Shown piece by piece: positions 35,501-45,077 of a stretch of 64,000 nucleotides of DNA; position 1 is the stretch's first letter; the number at the start of each line of letters is the position of its first letter. Below the pieces are notes generated by a model, which was not told where the DNA came from, did no database searches, and saw only the letters and a list, made by a program, of their open reading frames with translations. The DNA is taken from contig JAIRPV010000006.1 in the NCBI GenBank assembly GCA_031256825.1, positions 1 through 64,000 of the forward strand, given 5' to 3'. This stretch comes from Oscillospiraceae bacterium (GTDB lineage: Bacteria > Bacillota > Clostridia > Oscillospirales > Acutalibacteraceae). The translations under genes were made by a program, and so were the position numbers.

Positions 35501-38500
35501 ATGATACTCACCGGCAGAACATCTTCCAGCACCTGATCAAGCGCGCCGCCCAGACCAATGTCATCCGGATAGTCGCCAAGATCTTTGCCCATGCGCGCCA
35601 GCACCACGCGCAGCGCGGTTGCGAGGAAGGAATTTTGCCCCGCGATAAGGCGAATCTCATCCTTCGGAATCGCCTGGAAACCGCTGTCTTGAATGCCCAG
35701 AACGTCGATCGCCACAAGCGTCAGCGGAGCGAGCAGGCGCAATATGGCTTGCTCCATAACGGAGTCGCCAGTGCCGTTGCTGAGAATATACGCCATATTC
35801 GGGAGGATGTGCAGCAGCGTTTGCACCGGGCTTTCAACGAGCGCGTTGAGCAGGAAGAGGATCGGGTTCAAAATCGCCTTGGCCTGATCCTGCGCGGTAG
35901 GCGCGTTCTTGTAATCTTCTGGCAGAACCAGCACGCCCGGCTCCAGGTAGCCTTCCACATCCGCGCCCAGCGCCGCCAGCAACGGCAGCAAGCCGCGTTC
36001 GTAGCCGTCGTAGCCATACAGGCGCAGGAAGCCTTCGCCGTCGGCCACATCCTGGTCGTCGATGATCTTCAGATTCTTCCCTGCCAGGAAGAGGTTCAGC
36101 GCCGGCATGAGAGGCGCGACGAAATCCGCGAGCGTGTTGATGAAATCGTCGGCGCCGCTGACCTGGGTTGGGTTGCTCAGATAGGCCTCCACCGTGTCGA
36201 ACATTTCATCGAGATCAACCGTCGCGCCGCCAACTGTGATGAGCTTTTTCAGCATCTCAATCGGATAGAGCGGAACCTTGATTGTATCGGTGACCTGAAT
36301 CTCGATCGGGCCTTGCACCTGGGCTTTCAGATTGAATATCATCTGCGCAAACGCCGTCAGGTTCGCGTGCGTATAGAGGTTGTCGCCCAGCCATCCGGCC
36401 ACCGTATCCTGAAGCGTGTCTTCGACGGTAACGCTCACCGCGCCGTTGGTCAGGCCGATCAGGGCATTCTGCGCCCAAAGCTTCGCGTCGGGATTTTCGA
36501 AGATTGCCGCCCACGACCAGTTGATCACCGCGTCGGCGTTATCCGCCAGGAACTGCGCCTTGGTCTTGTCGAACCAATTCGGGGCAGCGGGCTGCGTGCC
36601 CTGGAGCGGCGCCTTTTGGTAATCGATCTTGCTGAAATCGGCCAGCGGATCGTTGTTGATCAGGCTCCACAGGCTCTCCATGTCCTTCTCATCGAGCAAG
36701 TCGAACACGCCGGTGATGAGGAGCAGTTCGGTCAGCATATCCGCCGTGTCAACATCCACATAGGTGGCCTTGTTGTTTAGGTCAAGCGCCGCTATTTCGT
36801 CTCTGGTGAACTCTGTGACAACGCCTGTGATGAGGTCTTCCAGCGTGAAGGCGCTCAGGGAAAGCGGGGCCGCGGCAATCTGCGGAATCTTTGCCGCGAG
36901 GAGGCCGTTGATATATTCGCCCAGGCCAACGTTCATCGGCGACTCGATGGTCAGGCCAAACTGTGGCAGATACGAGAGCAGCAGCGCGTTCACCAGCGAG
37001 TCGTCGCCCGCCACCAGACGGATTGCACTGGTTCTGTTGCTTAATTCGTCAAGATCGATATTTCCGTTCCCGTCATCCGGATAGGCGCCATCGTCTTCTC
37101 TGCGCAGCGCATCCAGTTCAGGTACGATTTCGATGATCAGCCGCGTGAACGGAGCCAGCAACCGCATCAGCGCTTGTTCCGCGATGGATTCGCCGTTGAC
37201 ATTGCTGAGAATGTGCGCCACATTGGGGATGATCTTCAGCAGCGTCTGCGTCGGCGAGGTCACGAACGCTTTGAGCAGATAAAGGATCGGTTCGATGATG
37301 GCCGCCGCCTGGCCCGCCGTGTCAGCCGCCTTGTAATCTTCCGGCAGAACCAGCGAATCCACATAGCCGTCGATATCCGCGCCCAGCGCCGCCAGCAGCG
37401 GCAACAGGCCGTTGTTGTAGCCATCGTAGCCATAAATGGTCAAGAACCCTTCGTTGTCATTGACCTCGTCATCCATGATGATCTTCAGGTCTTTGCCGGC
37501 CAGGAACAGGTTCAGCACTTGCATGAACGGCGCGAGGATGGCCAACAACTCGGCGACAAAATCATCTTTGCCCGTAATGTTGATTGACTGCAAGCCCATA
37601 TAACTGGCCGTTGTGGGATCGGTGTACCGGAGATAGAACAGCATGGACGGCCCGAAGGGCATTCCTGAGCCGGGGTCAACGCCCCCAATCATCTGGTCAA
37701 AATCCAGTGGCACGCCGTCAACGCTGAGCAATTGCGCCATGAGTTCTTTCGGCTTGAGCGTAACAGGCACCAGAACGCCGCCGTTCATCGGATCGGGGAT
37801 CTCCAGATTGATTTCCCACTCCGTCAGCTTCGTGTTAAGCCCCATGAGAATCTGCACCAGCAGGAACAGATTTTCTTTTGTGAAGAAGTCGTTGCCGAAC
37901 AGGGCGTCCACCGTTGCGTCCAGGGTGTCCTTGATTTCAATATTGAGATCCAGCGCCGGGTTATAGGACATCTGGCCCGAAGGATCCAGCTTGGCAATGA
38001 GAGCGTCTTTCGCGCCGTTGACATCGGCAGTGAAGCTGTTCAACGCGTTCTGCGCCCACGTTTTTGCGTCGGCGTTGCCCTCAAAGAGCGCGCGCCACGC
38101 CCAGTTGATCACCGCGTCGGTGTTATCCGCCAGGAACTTCGCCTTGTCCTTGCTAAACCAGGTCGGCGCGTTCGTCAGCGGCGTTGCTTCATCGCCGGGC
38201 TTCGGACCCTTCGCGTAGTCAATGCGGTTGAAATCCGGGAACTTGTTATACTGAATCAGTTTGGTCAGTTCCGCGAAGTCGTTGACCGTTTCGAGCACGC
38301 CCATCGCATCGAGCAGCTTGAAGATGATCGTAACGCCGTCGGCCTCCACATAATTCAGCCCCGTATCGGGATCCTGTCTCCATTCGCCCGCCAGCAATTC
38401 CTCCATCATGGTCGGCAGGTCGTACTCACGGCCGCCGAACTGAATGGTGTTGCCTTTCAGCAAGCCTTGCAGCAATGTCATTGTGTCGATCCGCAAGCCA

Positions 38501-41500
38501 TCGCTGGTATCGAACGAAACGCCGGGCACACTGCTCAGATCGAACGAGAAGATAGAACTGACGTCCACCATCGGGCGCAGGGTATCGATGAGCACATAAA
38601 GCGGCTGAACAAGGGCGCTTGCCGCGCTTTGCAGCCCCGAATCCTCGCCGTTCGCCGGTGTCATGATAAAGGCCAGAAGGTTCGGCAGAACGTTCAGCAG
38701 GCCCTGCACCGGGTCGCCCAGAAGCGCGGTTACAATTTCCGCAAGCGATCCGACAATGGATTTCAGCCGGGCCGTCGCGTCGCTCATGGCGAGATAATCC
38801 GCAGGTTTATCTAATTTCAGGCCAAGCGGAATGGCCAGAACGTTCAGGATCGGCCAAAGGGCGTTTTCGTAGCCCAGGAAGCCGGGCAGCTCAAGCAGCG
38901 GCGAATAGGTGGGCGTTGCCGGAACATTGTTGTCGATTTGGTAAATGCCCAGGGTCTTGCCCGCCAGCAGATAATCCAGAATCGGCGCAATCGGTTCGAA
39001 AAGATCCGTCACTGCGGCAATAAAGTTGTCGAGGGTACCCACGCCCGTGCCATAGTAGGTTCCGTTCTGGGCATAGTTGTAGATCTTGTCCACGATGTCG
39101 TCCATCATGTTCATGGAGATCCAGTCGCCGGAATTGGCGCCACCAATCATGAGCGCGTGGTTCACCAGATCGGACATGCTGCTGAGCAGGTTATAGATCG
39201 ACACCTGCTGCCCCTGGAAGAGAACTTCTTTGTCGAGCAGGCCGTGCACCATATCCACCAGGGAATTGAAGGTTTGCTGGTTGGCGGAATCAGAGAGCTT
39301 CTGCGCCATCCGTTTCGCGCCGTCAACAAACGGCTCGCCGAAGAGAACCTTCCAGACAATGTCGAGCACAGGCCCGGAGTTCTTGATCAGATAATCCGCG
39401 TCAGATAAGCCTTCGTACTCCCCGGCAACGTCGCCATATGGCTTGTTGTGCTGGCCGCCTTCGCCCCACCAATCCGGCGCGAAGGGCATATGGGGGATAA
39501 TCGTTGGCGCGGACTGCTTGAATTCCAGCTGCGCATACTTCGATCCGTTCGGCGCTAGCAGTTCTGTCAGCGCCATCAGCGCTTCGTCCAGCTCCTTCTG
39601 GTTGGCCGTTCCAATGTCTGTTGGCCGCAGCGAAGTGTCGAACACGGTGTAGCCCACTGGGATCATGCCGGAACGCATGAGCCAGTTGATCATGAACTTG
39701 AACACGTCTGTGGGGTTGGCTTCCACATAATAACGCGTGTCGCGGTACCCATTGATCAGCTTATCCTGGTTGTGGTTGAGGAACGCGTTGTTTTCTGCCA
39801 CGCGGCGCGTCGGATAGTCGGTATGCAGCTCGCCCAGGCTGGCCAGCTGAATTTCGTCGAGGAACGCCACGGTATCCTGGCTCAGGAACTGCCCCAGGAA
39901 GTTGGAAAGATCTTTTGTGGAACCCAGGAATCCGTTCACGGTGTCGCCCACATCCCCGGACATCAACATCGATCTCACATCCAGCGGCAGCGCATCCGCC
40001 TTACCAAAGCTGGCCTTCGGGAATGAGCTGGCCCCCAGGCCGCCGACGCCCGTCAACACTACCCACGCCTCGTAGGAAATATTCATGCCCAATTTGTCCA
40101 TCAGGTAATGCATCCGGTCGGCAGACATGGCAAACGCCAAATTCGGCAGCAGCTTGAGCAGTTCGGTCAGCGGCGCTTTCGCCATCTTATAAAGGAACGC
40201 ATCCAGCGGGCCAAATATTGTGTTCACCAAATTCTTCGCCTGCGCGTCGCTCAGCGCCGGCATCATGTCCCCGCTCTGATACCCCGTGTAAACCGAATCG
40301 CTGTGCACCGCGCCGCCCGAATGTGCCGGTATCGTCGGCAGATACGATTGCGCCGTTGTGTCATCCGGGATGATTGGGCTGGAACCTGAATAAACAACGC
40401 CGTTCAGCGAAACATTGCTCGCCCCCAGTATCGTCGGATCCAGCTGGCTCCATGTCTTCGCCGAATCCGCGCCCAGCAGCGCTTCAAACAGCGGAACCAG
40501 CATGGTGCCGAACGCCTTGCCGCCGTCGAATTGCAGCAGCATATCCAGCGCGCCCACGCCCTGCGTGTCAGACACAGTAATCGCGGTGCTGCCGGTCGAA
40601 GTTGTATTGACCACGCCGATGCTGTAGCAATACACTTCCTGCTTCTTTCCGAAGAGCAAGCTGCTCAGCATGGGGCTTAAGCCCTTCAGCGCAATCGCGA
40701 TCGCGTCCATGAAGCGCTCGCGCTTTTCGCTCAGGCTGGTCGCATCGTTGATGCCCCAATCCAGATAGAACTTGCCGTCTTTATAAAGGGCCGGGGCGGT
40801 TGCCTCGCTCCACGCGCCTGTTGGGTAGATATGGTCTTTGCCCATATTCGGGTTATATCTCGGGTCATCGGGGGTGGCTTCCGGGCTGCCGGGCCTGGCC
40901 TTCGGGCCAATCCGCTTCAGGTACTGATCGGACGTTTCGTTGTTGTTCAGCTCTGGCAGATAGTTTGCCGCAGCTTCCGGCGAATGGTTGGTCGATTGAT
41001 CCGTATTGGAAATCGTGCTGCCGCCGTAGGCGTAACCCCCGCCGCTGCCACTGAACTTGCTTGAAACCGCGTTGCCAAGCCACAGGTTGGCTTGATTGCA
41101 GAACGCCAGATAGCTCCGGTTGGTGTAGGAACTGCCGCCGTCATAGCTTTTCGTTGCCGAGGCGGTATACGTCCAGGCGCCGTTCACCTTTTGGTACGGG
41201 CTCTTCCACGACTGGATCCAGTTCTGCTCTTCGGTATCCACGCCGCCGCGGAAATTCCGCAGCGCGCTGATAGCATTCGGGAACTTCGAGGCAAAACCGG
41301 AACTCGCGATCATGTCGCCCAGCAGGTTCGGGTAAATCTTCAGCTGCGCAAACGTGTCGTTGGTTCTGTTTTCCGCGTTGGCCAGCCGGGAATACAGCGA
41401 GAAGAAGCGGCCATAAATGCGGATGTTAGTCGTTATGCCGAAGGTGCTGCAGCCCTGATTCAACCGCTCATCCAGTTTGCCGCCGTTGTCGGCGGCCATA

Positions 41501-44500
41501 GCCGCGATGCTGGTCAGCCAAATGTCCTCAAAGCTTTCGCAGATCAGCGGATACAGCATGCCAACGATCGTGTTGACCACTTCGTCGGTGAAAATCGTGC
41601 CGCCAACAATGCTGTCGAGCACTTCGCCGCCGCTCTGGGTGGTCTTCGTGAAGTCAACGCCCATGTCCTCCAGGGTTTGCGCAAGCTGCGGCGACAAACT
41701 CTTCAACGCGCTCAGCAGCGGGGCAAGGTTGCCGCTCGAACCCAGGAAACGATCGAGCTTGTTGATCGCCTGGCCAAGATAAAGATCGTTCGTGCCGGAT
41801 TTGCTGTCTGTATAGTCATGATCCGGAAGGATGTCTTCCGCTTTTGCCTCGCGCGAAAGCGGAGCAAGCGTGGTGCCTGTGTAATACTGGGTGGGATTGT
41901 GCGCCAGCCACCCCAACAGTTCCGGCATCGACTGCGACAGGAACTCGAACGCCTTCATGACGCCCGCCGCCAGACGCCCGGTCTGGCCCTGATCCTTGAA
42001 CAGATGATAGATCGACTGATCTTCAATGGTATAATAGATGCGCTGCAGATCGTTGACCGCCCGCATGGCGGCTTCTTTTTGGGCGGTGGTCAAGGTTCCG
42101 CCGGTTCCGTTGGCAAAGGTGGGAAGAATGGACTGGGGTGCCGTCTTGTTGAGCACCAGCAGACCCGCATCCGCCATCGCCTGAATTTCGGCCATCGCCT
42201 GCGTTACCGCGCGCGAGAACACAGAAGCCAGCGTCGGCCAAAGGCGCTCTACGGCAGGTTCCGCAATGTCGGCCTTGAACGCGATTTCTTCCGCAGTGCC
42301 CGCGGGCAGCGCTTGCAGCCGCTTCACGGCCTCGGTCAGCATATCATAAAGACCCTCGGTCACCAAGCGGTAACGCCCTTCGGCGTCCACAAACTTCACC
42401 AGATCCTTCATATAAAGATCAGTGAAATAAGACAGATCATCGCTGCCCTTGCCGGTGCTGACAGCGGGGATATCCGTGCGGCCAGCGTCCATTGCGTTTT
42501 TCAGCTCGCTAAACAGCCCCAGCACCTGGATGGCCAGTTCCTGCACTAGGCCCACTGTGCCGTCGAGCGGCGTGTTCGCCGGATCGCTCGCAACAGCCGA
42601 CCCGGCATAGACTGCGTTCGTCAGCGCGTAGTTCTTTTTTTGCAGGGCGCTGGCAAACTGATAATGCTGCTGCGCCTGCGTATACCATTCCACCACTTTT
42701 TCCGGGGTATACGCCGCGGTTGCGGGATCGCCCGGGGTGGTTTCTACCAGCCCGCCGCGATAATCCGGAAGGTTGGCAAGGAACTCTTCAATTTTTGCCT
42801 TTTGCTCGTTGAGCTTCCAGAGGTTAACCACCTTCTGCAAGTTGCCCATCCAGGTTCGAATGTCGTCAAACTGCGTGCCGTAGGCCGCGGCCACATCAAA
42901 AGCCGGATCGTTATAAGCGAACGAAAGCTGGCTGTAATAGCCGGTGGCCTCGGCCAGGAGCTCTTCAAGCCCCTTCAGGTCGTAGCCATTGTAGCCCGCC
43001 GTGGGATCCAATGTATCGGCTTCTTCTGCGCCGAACCAAGGATCCGTGGTCAGCTTGCCGGTCGCGACGTCGCCAAAATAATCCACAGCGCCCTGATAAT
43101 TCCAGGGGTTTTCTTGCGTGAGTAGTTCAATCCCGCGCAGAACAACGCTGATTTCGCTGGAAGTAGGCAGCCCAAAGTGCTGAATCAGCTGCGCTTCGTT
43201 GAAGTAGTTCTTGCCGGAAAGAGCACTGCGCGCGCCCTCGAGCCTGTCGCGCAGGGCAAACATTTCAGCCCTGCTCAGGCCAATCAGGTCGCCCAGACCA
43301 TAGTGTGCCCAGCCGCTGCCGGCGCCCTTGGTCGCGCTTGTGCGGTAGGCGTTCAAGCCCGCGTAGAGATCCGCCGTGGTAATGGTCGTCGCGATCTCCC
43401 GGGTGCCAAAGCCTCCCATCGTGCTGTTATGCGGCGCGACGGAGGTTCCTTGGCTATCCGTCGCGAACATGTAGTCGCATTCGCTCCAGTAGCCGTTCAC
43501 AAGCTTGCAGTAAGCGCCAACGTCCATGAAGTATTCTTTAATGGTGCCGGGCGCGGAGCCGCTCGCCAGGTCGTCCACCGTCGCCAGGGTCAGCGCTATG
43601 TCTTCCGGCTTGGAGACAATCCGCACAGCGGCGCGGGCCCAGTTCACTTTCCCGCCCCGCGCAAAGCCCGGGTATGTGCCAGTAACCGTGCCGCAGCTGT
43701 TTTTCGTTTCGTAGCCTGCGTGATCGAACGCGCCAAAGTTTTTCAGGAAGGTGAATCCGCTCAGCGCCCCGCCCGATCCCTTGCCGTCGGCGCCGCCGGG
43801 GATGCTCGTTGAAAAGCGCACATGGCCGGCGCCGTTTTCCAGGCCGTTGCTTTCGCGCAGGTCCCCGGCGTTGGAATTGTGGGTGGTTCCGCTGGCCGTG
43901 GTCGCGGAAACAGGCGTCGCCGCATCGGTGTGCATGGCGCTCCATTCCTTCGGCGCGCCGAATAGGTCAATCACCTTTTGGTTGTTCAGCTCTTCTTCGT
44001 TGAGCAGGTAAGATTCCTGCAAGATTCTGCGGATCGCCCAGGCGGCCGAAGGCGGCAGAGCCATGAGCTGGTTGGCCGGCAGGGTGTTCAGGTTAGTGGA
44101 GCCGCTGCCGTTGCCGGTGAAGTCTTCCATCGCCCTTGCAATATGGCCCGCCCCGGTGTTGGTGGTGTTGGGGTTCTTCAGCTGAATCGCCATGCGCGGC
44201 AGCAGCGCGAAATATTTATCCAGCACTGCGGTCAGCGCCGCGCTGGAACCCTGGAACTCCGCCACAGCATAGGGGTTTGGCCGCGGGGTACCGTTCATTT
44301 TGTTTGCCCGGTTAATGGGGGATCCATTGCCGTTGCCATACGCTTCCCATTTGTAGTATCCGGCGCCATCCGAGCCGGCGGCAGATTTGTCGTAGGTGGC
44401 TTTCCAGCGGCCATCGGTATCCTCATGGATATACGTGCGAATGGCCGCCGCCAGTTCGCGGATCAGCAGCGAAGTGCCGTCTGCGTCAGCGTTTTTGTAC

Positions 44501-44712
44501 TTTGTTGCCGCAATACCGTTGGTGTCGGCGGTGTAAACACCGTTAACGTTTGCTAGTGCCTTCCACATCGGGGTGTTTTGAACGACGTCGTTTGTAATGC
44601 CCACCGCCCCGGCGGGCAGCGCTGTGAAGGGGATGGCCGTAACTACCATCAGAGCCGCCATCAGGAACCCCAGACATTTCCTGAATATACGGGGTTCGGT
44701 TCGAGTCTTCAT
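32536..44712 (-). CDS. Giant secreted repeat protein (4,058 aa), unknown family
   Basis: Uninterrupted 12.2-kb frame. ATG 44712 follows a near-perfect AAGGAGGTTA site; the longer frame to 44820 is not supported. Residues 1-37 form a signal peptide (FLMAALMVVTAIPFTALPAGA). The N-terminal ~1,500 residues are non-repetitive and rich in Asn, Gly, Ser and aromatic residues. From about 39 kb to 32.7 kb five related units of roughly 440-480 residues follow. Each holds a block like LNLFLAGKNLKIIDD, EGFLRLYGYDGY, GLLPLLAALGAD, LPEDYK, a Leu-rich PVQTLLHILPN segment and a GVFDLLDE segment. The C terminus is hydrophobic and ends KKLVAK; no LPxTG, SLH or dockerin was found. It is probably a cell-surface, largely helical adhesin or scaffold. 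Function unknown. Confidence 0.8.
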   Translation of the reverse strand: MKTRTEPRIFRKCLGFLMAALMVVTAIPFTALPAGAVGITNDVVQNTPMWKALANVNGVYTADTNGIAATKYKNADADGTSLLIRELAAAIRTYIHEDTDGRWKATYDKSAAGSDGAGYYKWEAYGNGNGSPINRANKMNGTPRPNPYAVAEFQGSSAALTAVLDKYFALLPRMAIQLKNPNTTNTGAGHIARAMEDFTGNGSGSTNLNTLPANQLMALPPSAAWAIRRILQESYLLNEEELNNQKVIDLFGAPKEWSAMHTDAATPVSATTASGTTHNSNAGDLRESNGLENGAGHVRFSTSIPGGADGKGSGGALSGFTFLKNFGAFDHAGYETKNSCGTVTGTYPGFARGGKVNWARAAVRIVSKPEDIALTLATVDDLASGSAPGTIKEYFMDVGAYCKLVNGYWSECDYMFATDSQGTSVAPHNSTMGGFGTREIATTITTADLYAGLNAYRTSATKGAGSGWAHYGLGDLIGLSRAEMFALRDRLEGARSALSGKNYFNEAQLIQHFGLPTSSEISVVLRGIELLTQENPWNYQGAVDYFGDVATGKLTTDPWFGAEEADTLDPTAGYNGYDLKGLEELLAEATGYYSQLSFAYNDPAFDVAAAYGTQFDDIRTWMGNLQKVVNLWKLNEQKAKIEEFLANLPDYRGGLVETTPGDPATAAYTPEKVVEWYTQAQQHYQFASALQKKNYALTNAVYAGSAVASDPANTPLDGTVGLVQELAIQVLGLFSELKNAMDAGRTDIPAVSTGKGSDDLSYFTDLYMKDLVKFVDAEGRYRLVTEGLYDMLTEAVKRLQALPAGTAEEIAFKADIAEPAVERLWPTLASVFSRAVTQAMAEIQAMADAGLLVLNKTAPQSILPTFANGTGGTLTTAQKEAAMRAVNDLQRIYYTIEDQSIYHLFKDQGQTGRLAAGVMKAFEFLSQSMPELLGWLAHNPTQYYTGTTLAPLSREAKAEDILPDHDYTDSKSGTNDLYLGQAINKLDRFLGSSGNLAPLLSALKSLSPQLAQTLEDMGVDFTKTTQSGGEVLDSIVGGTIFTDEVVNTIVGMLYPLICESFEDIWLTSIAAMAADNGGKLDERLNQGCSTFGITTNIRIYGRFFSLYSRLANAENRTNDTFAQLKIYPNLLGDMIASSGFASKFPNAISALRNFRGGVDTEEQNWIQSWKSPYQKVNGAWTYTASATKSYDGGSSYTNRSYLAFCNQANLWLGNAVSSKFSGSGGGYAYGGSTISNTDQSTNHSPEAAANYLPELNNNETSDQYLKRIGPKARPGSPEATPDDPRYNPNMGKDHIYPTGAWSEATAPALYKDGKFYLDWGINDATSLSEKRERFMDAIAIALKGLSPMLSSLLFGKKQEVYCYSIGVVNTTSTGSTAITVSDTQGVGALDMLLQFDGGKAFGTMLVPLFEALLGADSAKTWSQLDPTILGASNVSLNGVVYSGSSPIIPDDTTAQSYLPTIPAHSGGAVHSDSVYTGYQSGDMMPALSDAQAKNLVNTIFGPLDAFLYKMAKAPLTELLKLLPNLAFAMSADRMHYLMDKLGMNISYEAWVVLTGVGGLGASSFPKASFGKADALPLDVRSMLMSGDVGDTVNGFLGSTKDLSNFLGQFLSQDTVAFLDEIQLASLGELHTDYPTRRVAENNAFLNHNQDKLINGYRDTRYYVEANPTDVFKFMINWLMRSGMIPVGYTVFDTSLRPTDIGTANQKELDEALMALTELLAPNGSKYAQLEFKQSAPTIIPHMPFAPDWWGEGGQHNKPYGDVAGEYEGLSDADYLIKNSGPVLDIVWKVLFGEPFVDGAKRMAQKLSDSANQQTFNSLVDMVHGLLDKEVLFQGQQVSIYNLLSSMSDLVNHALMIGGANSGDWISMNMMDDIVDKIYNYAQNGTYYGTGVGTLDNFIAAVTDLFEPIAPILDYLLAGKTLGIYQIDNNVPATPTYSPLLELPGFLGYENALWPILNVLAIPLGLKLDKPADYLAMSDATARLKSIVGSLAEIVTALLGDPVQGLLNVLPNLLAFIMTPANGEDSGLQSAASALVQPLYVLIDTLRPMVDVSSIFSFDLSSVPGVSFDTSDGLRIDTMTLLQGLLKGNTIQFGGREYDLPTMMEELLAGEWRQDPDTGLNYVEADGVTIIFKLLDAMGVLETVNDFAELTKLIQYNKFPDFNRIDYAKGPKPGDEATPLTNAPTWFSKDKAKFLADNTDAVINWAWRALFEGNADAKTWAQNALNSFTADVNGAKDALIAKLDPSGQMSYNPALDLNIEIKDTLDATVDALFGNDFFTKENLFLLVQILMGLNTKLTEWEINLEIPDPMNGGVLVPVTLKPKELMAQLLSVDGVPLDFDQMIGGVDPGSGMPFGPSMLFYLRYTDPTTASYMGLQSINITGKDDFVAELLAILAPFMQVLNLFLAGKDLKIIMDDEVNDNEGFLTIYGYDGYNNGLLPLLAALGADIDGYVDSLVLPEDYKAADTAGQAAAIIEPILYLLKAFVTSPTQTLLKIIPNVAHILSNVNGESIAEQALMRLLAPFTRLIIEIVPELDALRREDDGAYPDDGNGNIDLDELSNRTSAIRLVAGDDSLVNALLLSYLPQFGLTIESPMNVGLGEYINGLLAAKIPQIAAAPLSLSAFTLEDLITGVVTEFTRDEIAALDLNNKATYVDVDTADMLTELLLITGVFDLLDEKDMESLWSLINNDPLADFSKIDYQKAPLQGTQPAAPNWFDKTKAQFLADNADAVINWSWAAIFENPDAKLWAQNALIGLTNGAVSVTVEDTLQDTVAGWLGDNLYTHANLTAFAQMIFNLKAQVQGPIEIQVTDTIKVPLYPIEMLKKLITVGGATVDLDEMFDTVEAYLSNPTQVSGADDFINTLADFVAPLMPALNLFLAGKNLKIIDDQDVADGEGFLRLYGYDGYERGLLPLLAALGADVEGYLEPGVLVLPEDYKNAPTAQDQAKAILNPILFLLNALVESPVQTLLHILPNMAYILSNGTGDSVMEQAILRLLAPLTLVAIDVLGIQDSGFQAIPKDEIRLIAGQNSFLATALRVVLARMGKDLGDYPDDIGLGGALDQVLEDVLPVSIINPFKVEDLITGDITKFEAPFDALGTEASYVKVNKGDLLTELLIITGVFDLLDEQDMASLWYFINNAKPEEFDKINYQKAPLQGTAVGYPNWLKPAQAQYLVDNADAVINWAWDQLIAGNAAGKSWLEGLLGNAFTVEDTLQDTINGWLGDNLFTADNLKAIAGTIYGLKATIEGPILLDVSSGLQLPLYPLQILKKLITIDGQALDLNQVFEPLGTFLNGTVSVTGADDFVEQLSALVAPLMPILNVLLAGKNLKAIDDATVADGEGFLRLYGYEGYADGLLPLLAGLGADLPGFLNTLVLPDDYKNAATAQDQAKAILNPVLFLLNALVETPVQTVLHLLPNVAYLLSNGSGDSIAEQAVIRLFGTFATVATDILKIQDGDFKYAVESGGIGEVQLLKGPNSFGATVWRVLSKHLLKFFPDLLSELLAAFGVGFAPDESPLLYYTLGLGESINKLLAAMLEEVQQFADIPLKTITLESLIVGKVKVFDGDDFKALGLNGQGSYVEVNVADLLTQVMNLLGVFDFLEQKNMTGLVELLNTGLMNSLPGHISYPDYKRNEKLYKYIWWCKGSAKTLSNNLDKYVNNLCQIILGKPLGSVPLKKGGGTANGLLYDLLGSALYTKENLESIAKLLKDKIPNILGTQIGGTGKTIDDFLSSIIQVNGVDFDATAALQHIYSWTAPEVTDKTSFVNGLKDFLIPLMPVLDFMLAGSDITMVHDETINNNLGFLKATGYDGYRYGLLPILEALLMPLNAKRAITSVEKYRTLDANGKLDAILNPVLYFMEQLATGSTKTVMQILPNVCYFLSDSLGQTTPEKKSAMQQSLDRVLYALNHVYGAATGSKLLEVDVNAEIDKLLKSLDLGLSAKTLDELILGNVADYRSFADVTGKYINPGIQDQADALTVLLRALINTVKDSAVRDKLIALLGDSLGLSGTPLKLLTWALNVAAWIAKTFKSGTDYIIHWIFGLLRVINFFTPMILWIKKLVAK
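32720..39000 (-). repeat. Five diverged ~1.35-1.45-kb coding repeats
   Basis: The GYDGY-x-x-GLLP landmark, or its variant, lies near 38,850, 37,410, 36,000, 34,660 and 33,290 (plus coordinates), spacing about 1,440, 1,410, 1,340 and 1,370 bases. The middle three units are most alike; the first and last are diverged, as in old internal duplications. Confidence 0.85.
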
Positions 44713-44785
44713 ACTGGGTAACCTCCTTGCTAATAATGGAACATTCGCCTGATCTGCCTGCTTTATGCTTTGCTGTTTCGGGGTG

Positions 44786-44806
44786 ATTTGCCAATTAATT
44801 TGCCAA
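44786..44806 (-). other. Direct repeat in the giant-gene leader
   Basis: ATTTGCCAA occurs twice, 12 bp apart (44786-44794 and 44798-44806, plus reading), within the leader of about 140 bases. It could bind a regulator; I see no known riboswitch. Confidence 0.35.
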
Positions 44807-44855
44807 AGGACTATGCACATCGTTAATTCGGGGCATACCCCTCTTTATCTTCTTG

Positions 44856-44884
44856 ATTATACAACAAGGCAACAGAAGAGTCAA
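44856..44884 (-). promoter_or_regulatory. Sigma-A promoter of the giant gene
   Basis: Minus-strand TTGACT (44879-44884) and TATAAT (44856-44861), 17-bp spacing, divergent from the biosynthetic operon. Confidence 0.85.
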
Positions 44885-45001
44885 GCACTTATTCAAAAAA
44901 AATTAATTTTTATTGTAGTAAATTGGTAAAATTGCCGAAGACAGGGAATGCGCGATTTGTCACAATTGGCCGATTCCCCCGGCCCCGCTGTTACAAATCA
45001 C

Positions 45002-45030
45002 TTGACATCCTGCGGCAGGAATGGTATACT
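45002..45030 (+). promoter_or_regulatory. Sigma-A promoter of the NRPS operon
   Basis: TTGACA (45002-45007) and TATACT (45025-45030), 17-bp spacing, 47 bases before the first start codon. Confidence 0.85.
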
Positions 45031-45077
45031 ACTTTTGGTCTTATACTATAGAATATAGATCAAGGAGATCAACCGCT

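Noticed and set aside
32536-44712. Reading the giant frame as a polyketide or peptide synthase
   Set aside because: No carrier, adenylation, ketosynthase or other catalytic motif was seen; it has a signal peptide and structural repeats.
44713-44850. Cyclic di-GMP riboswitch in the giant-gene leader
   Set aside because: Scattered words such as CAGCAAAGC resemble parts of the GEMM motif, but the conserved core and pairing are missing.
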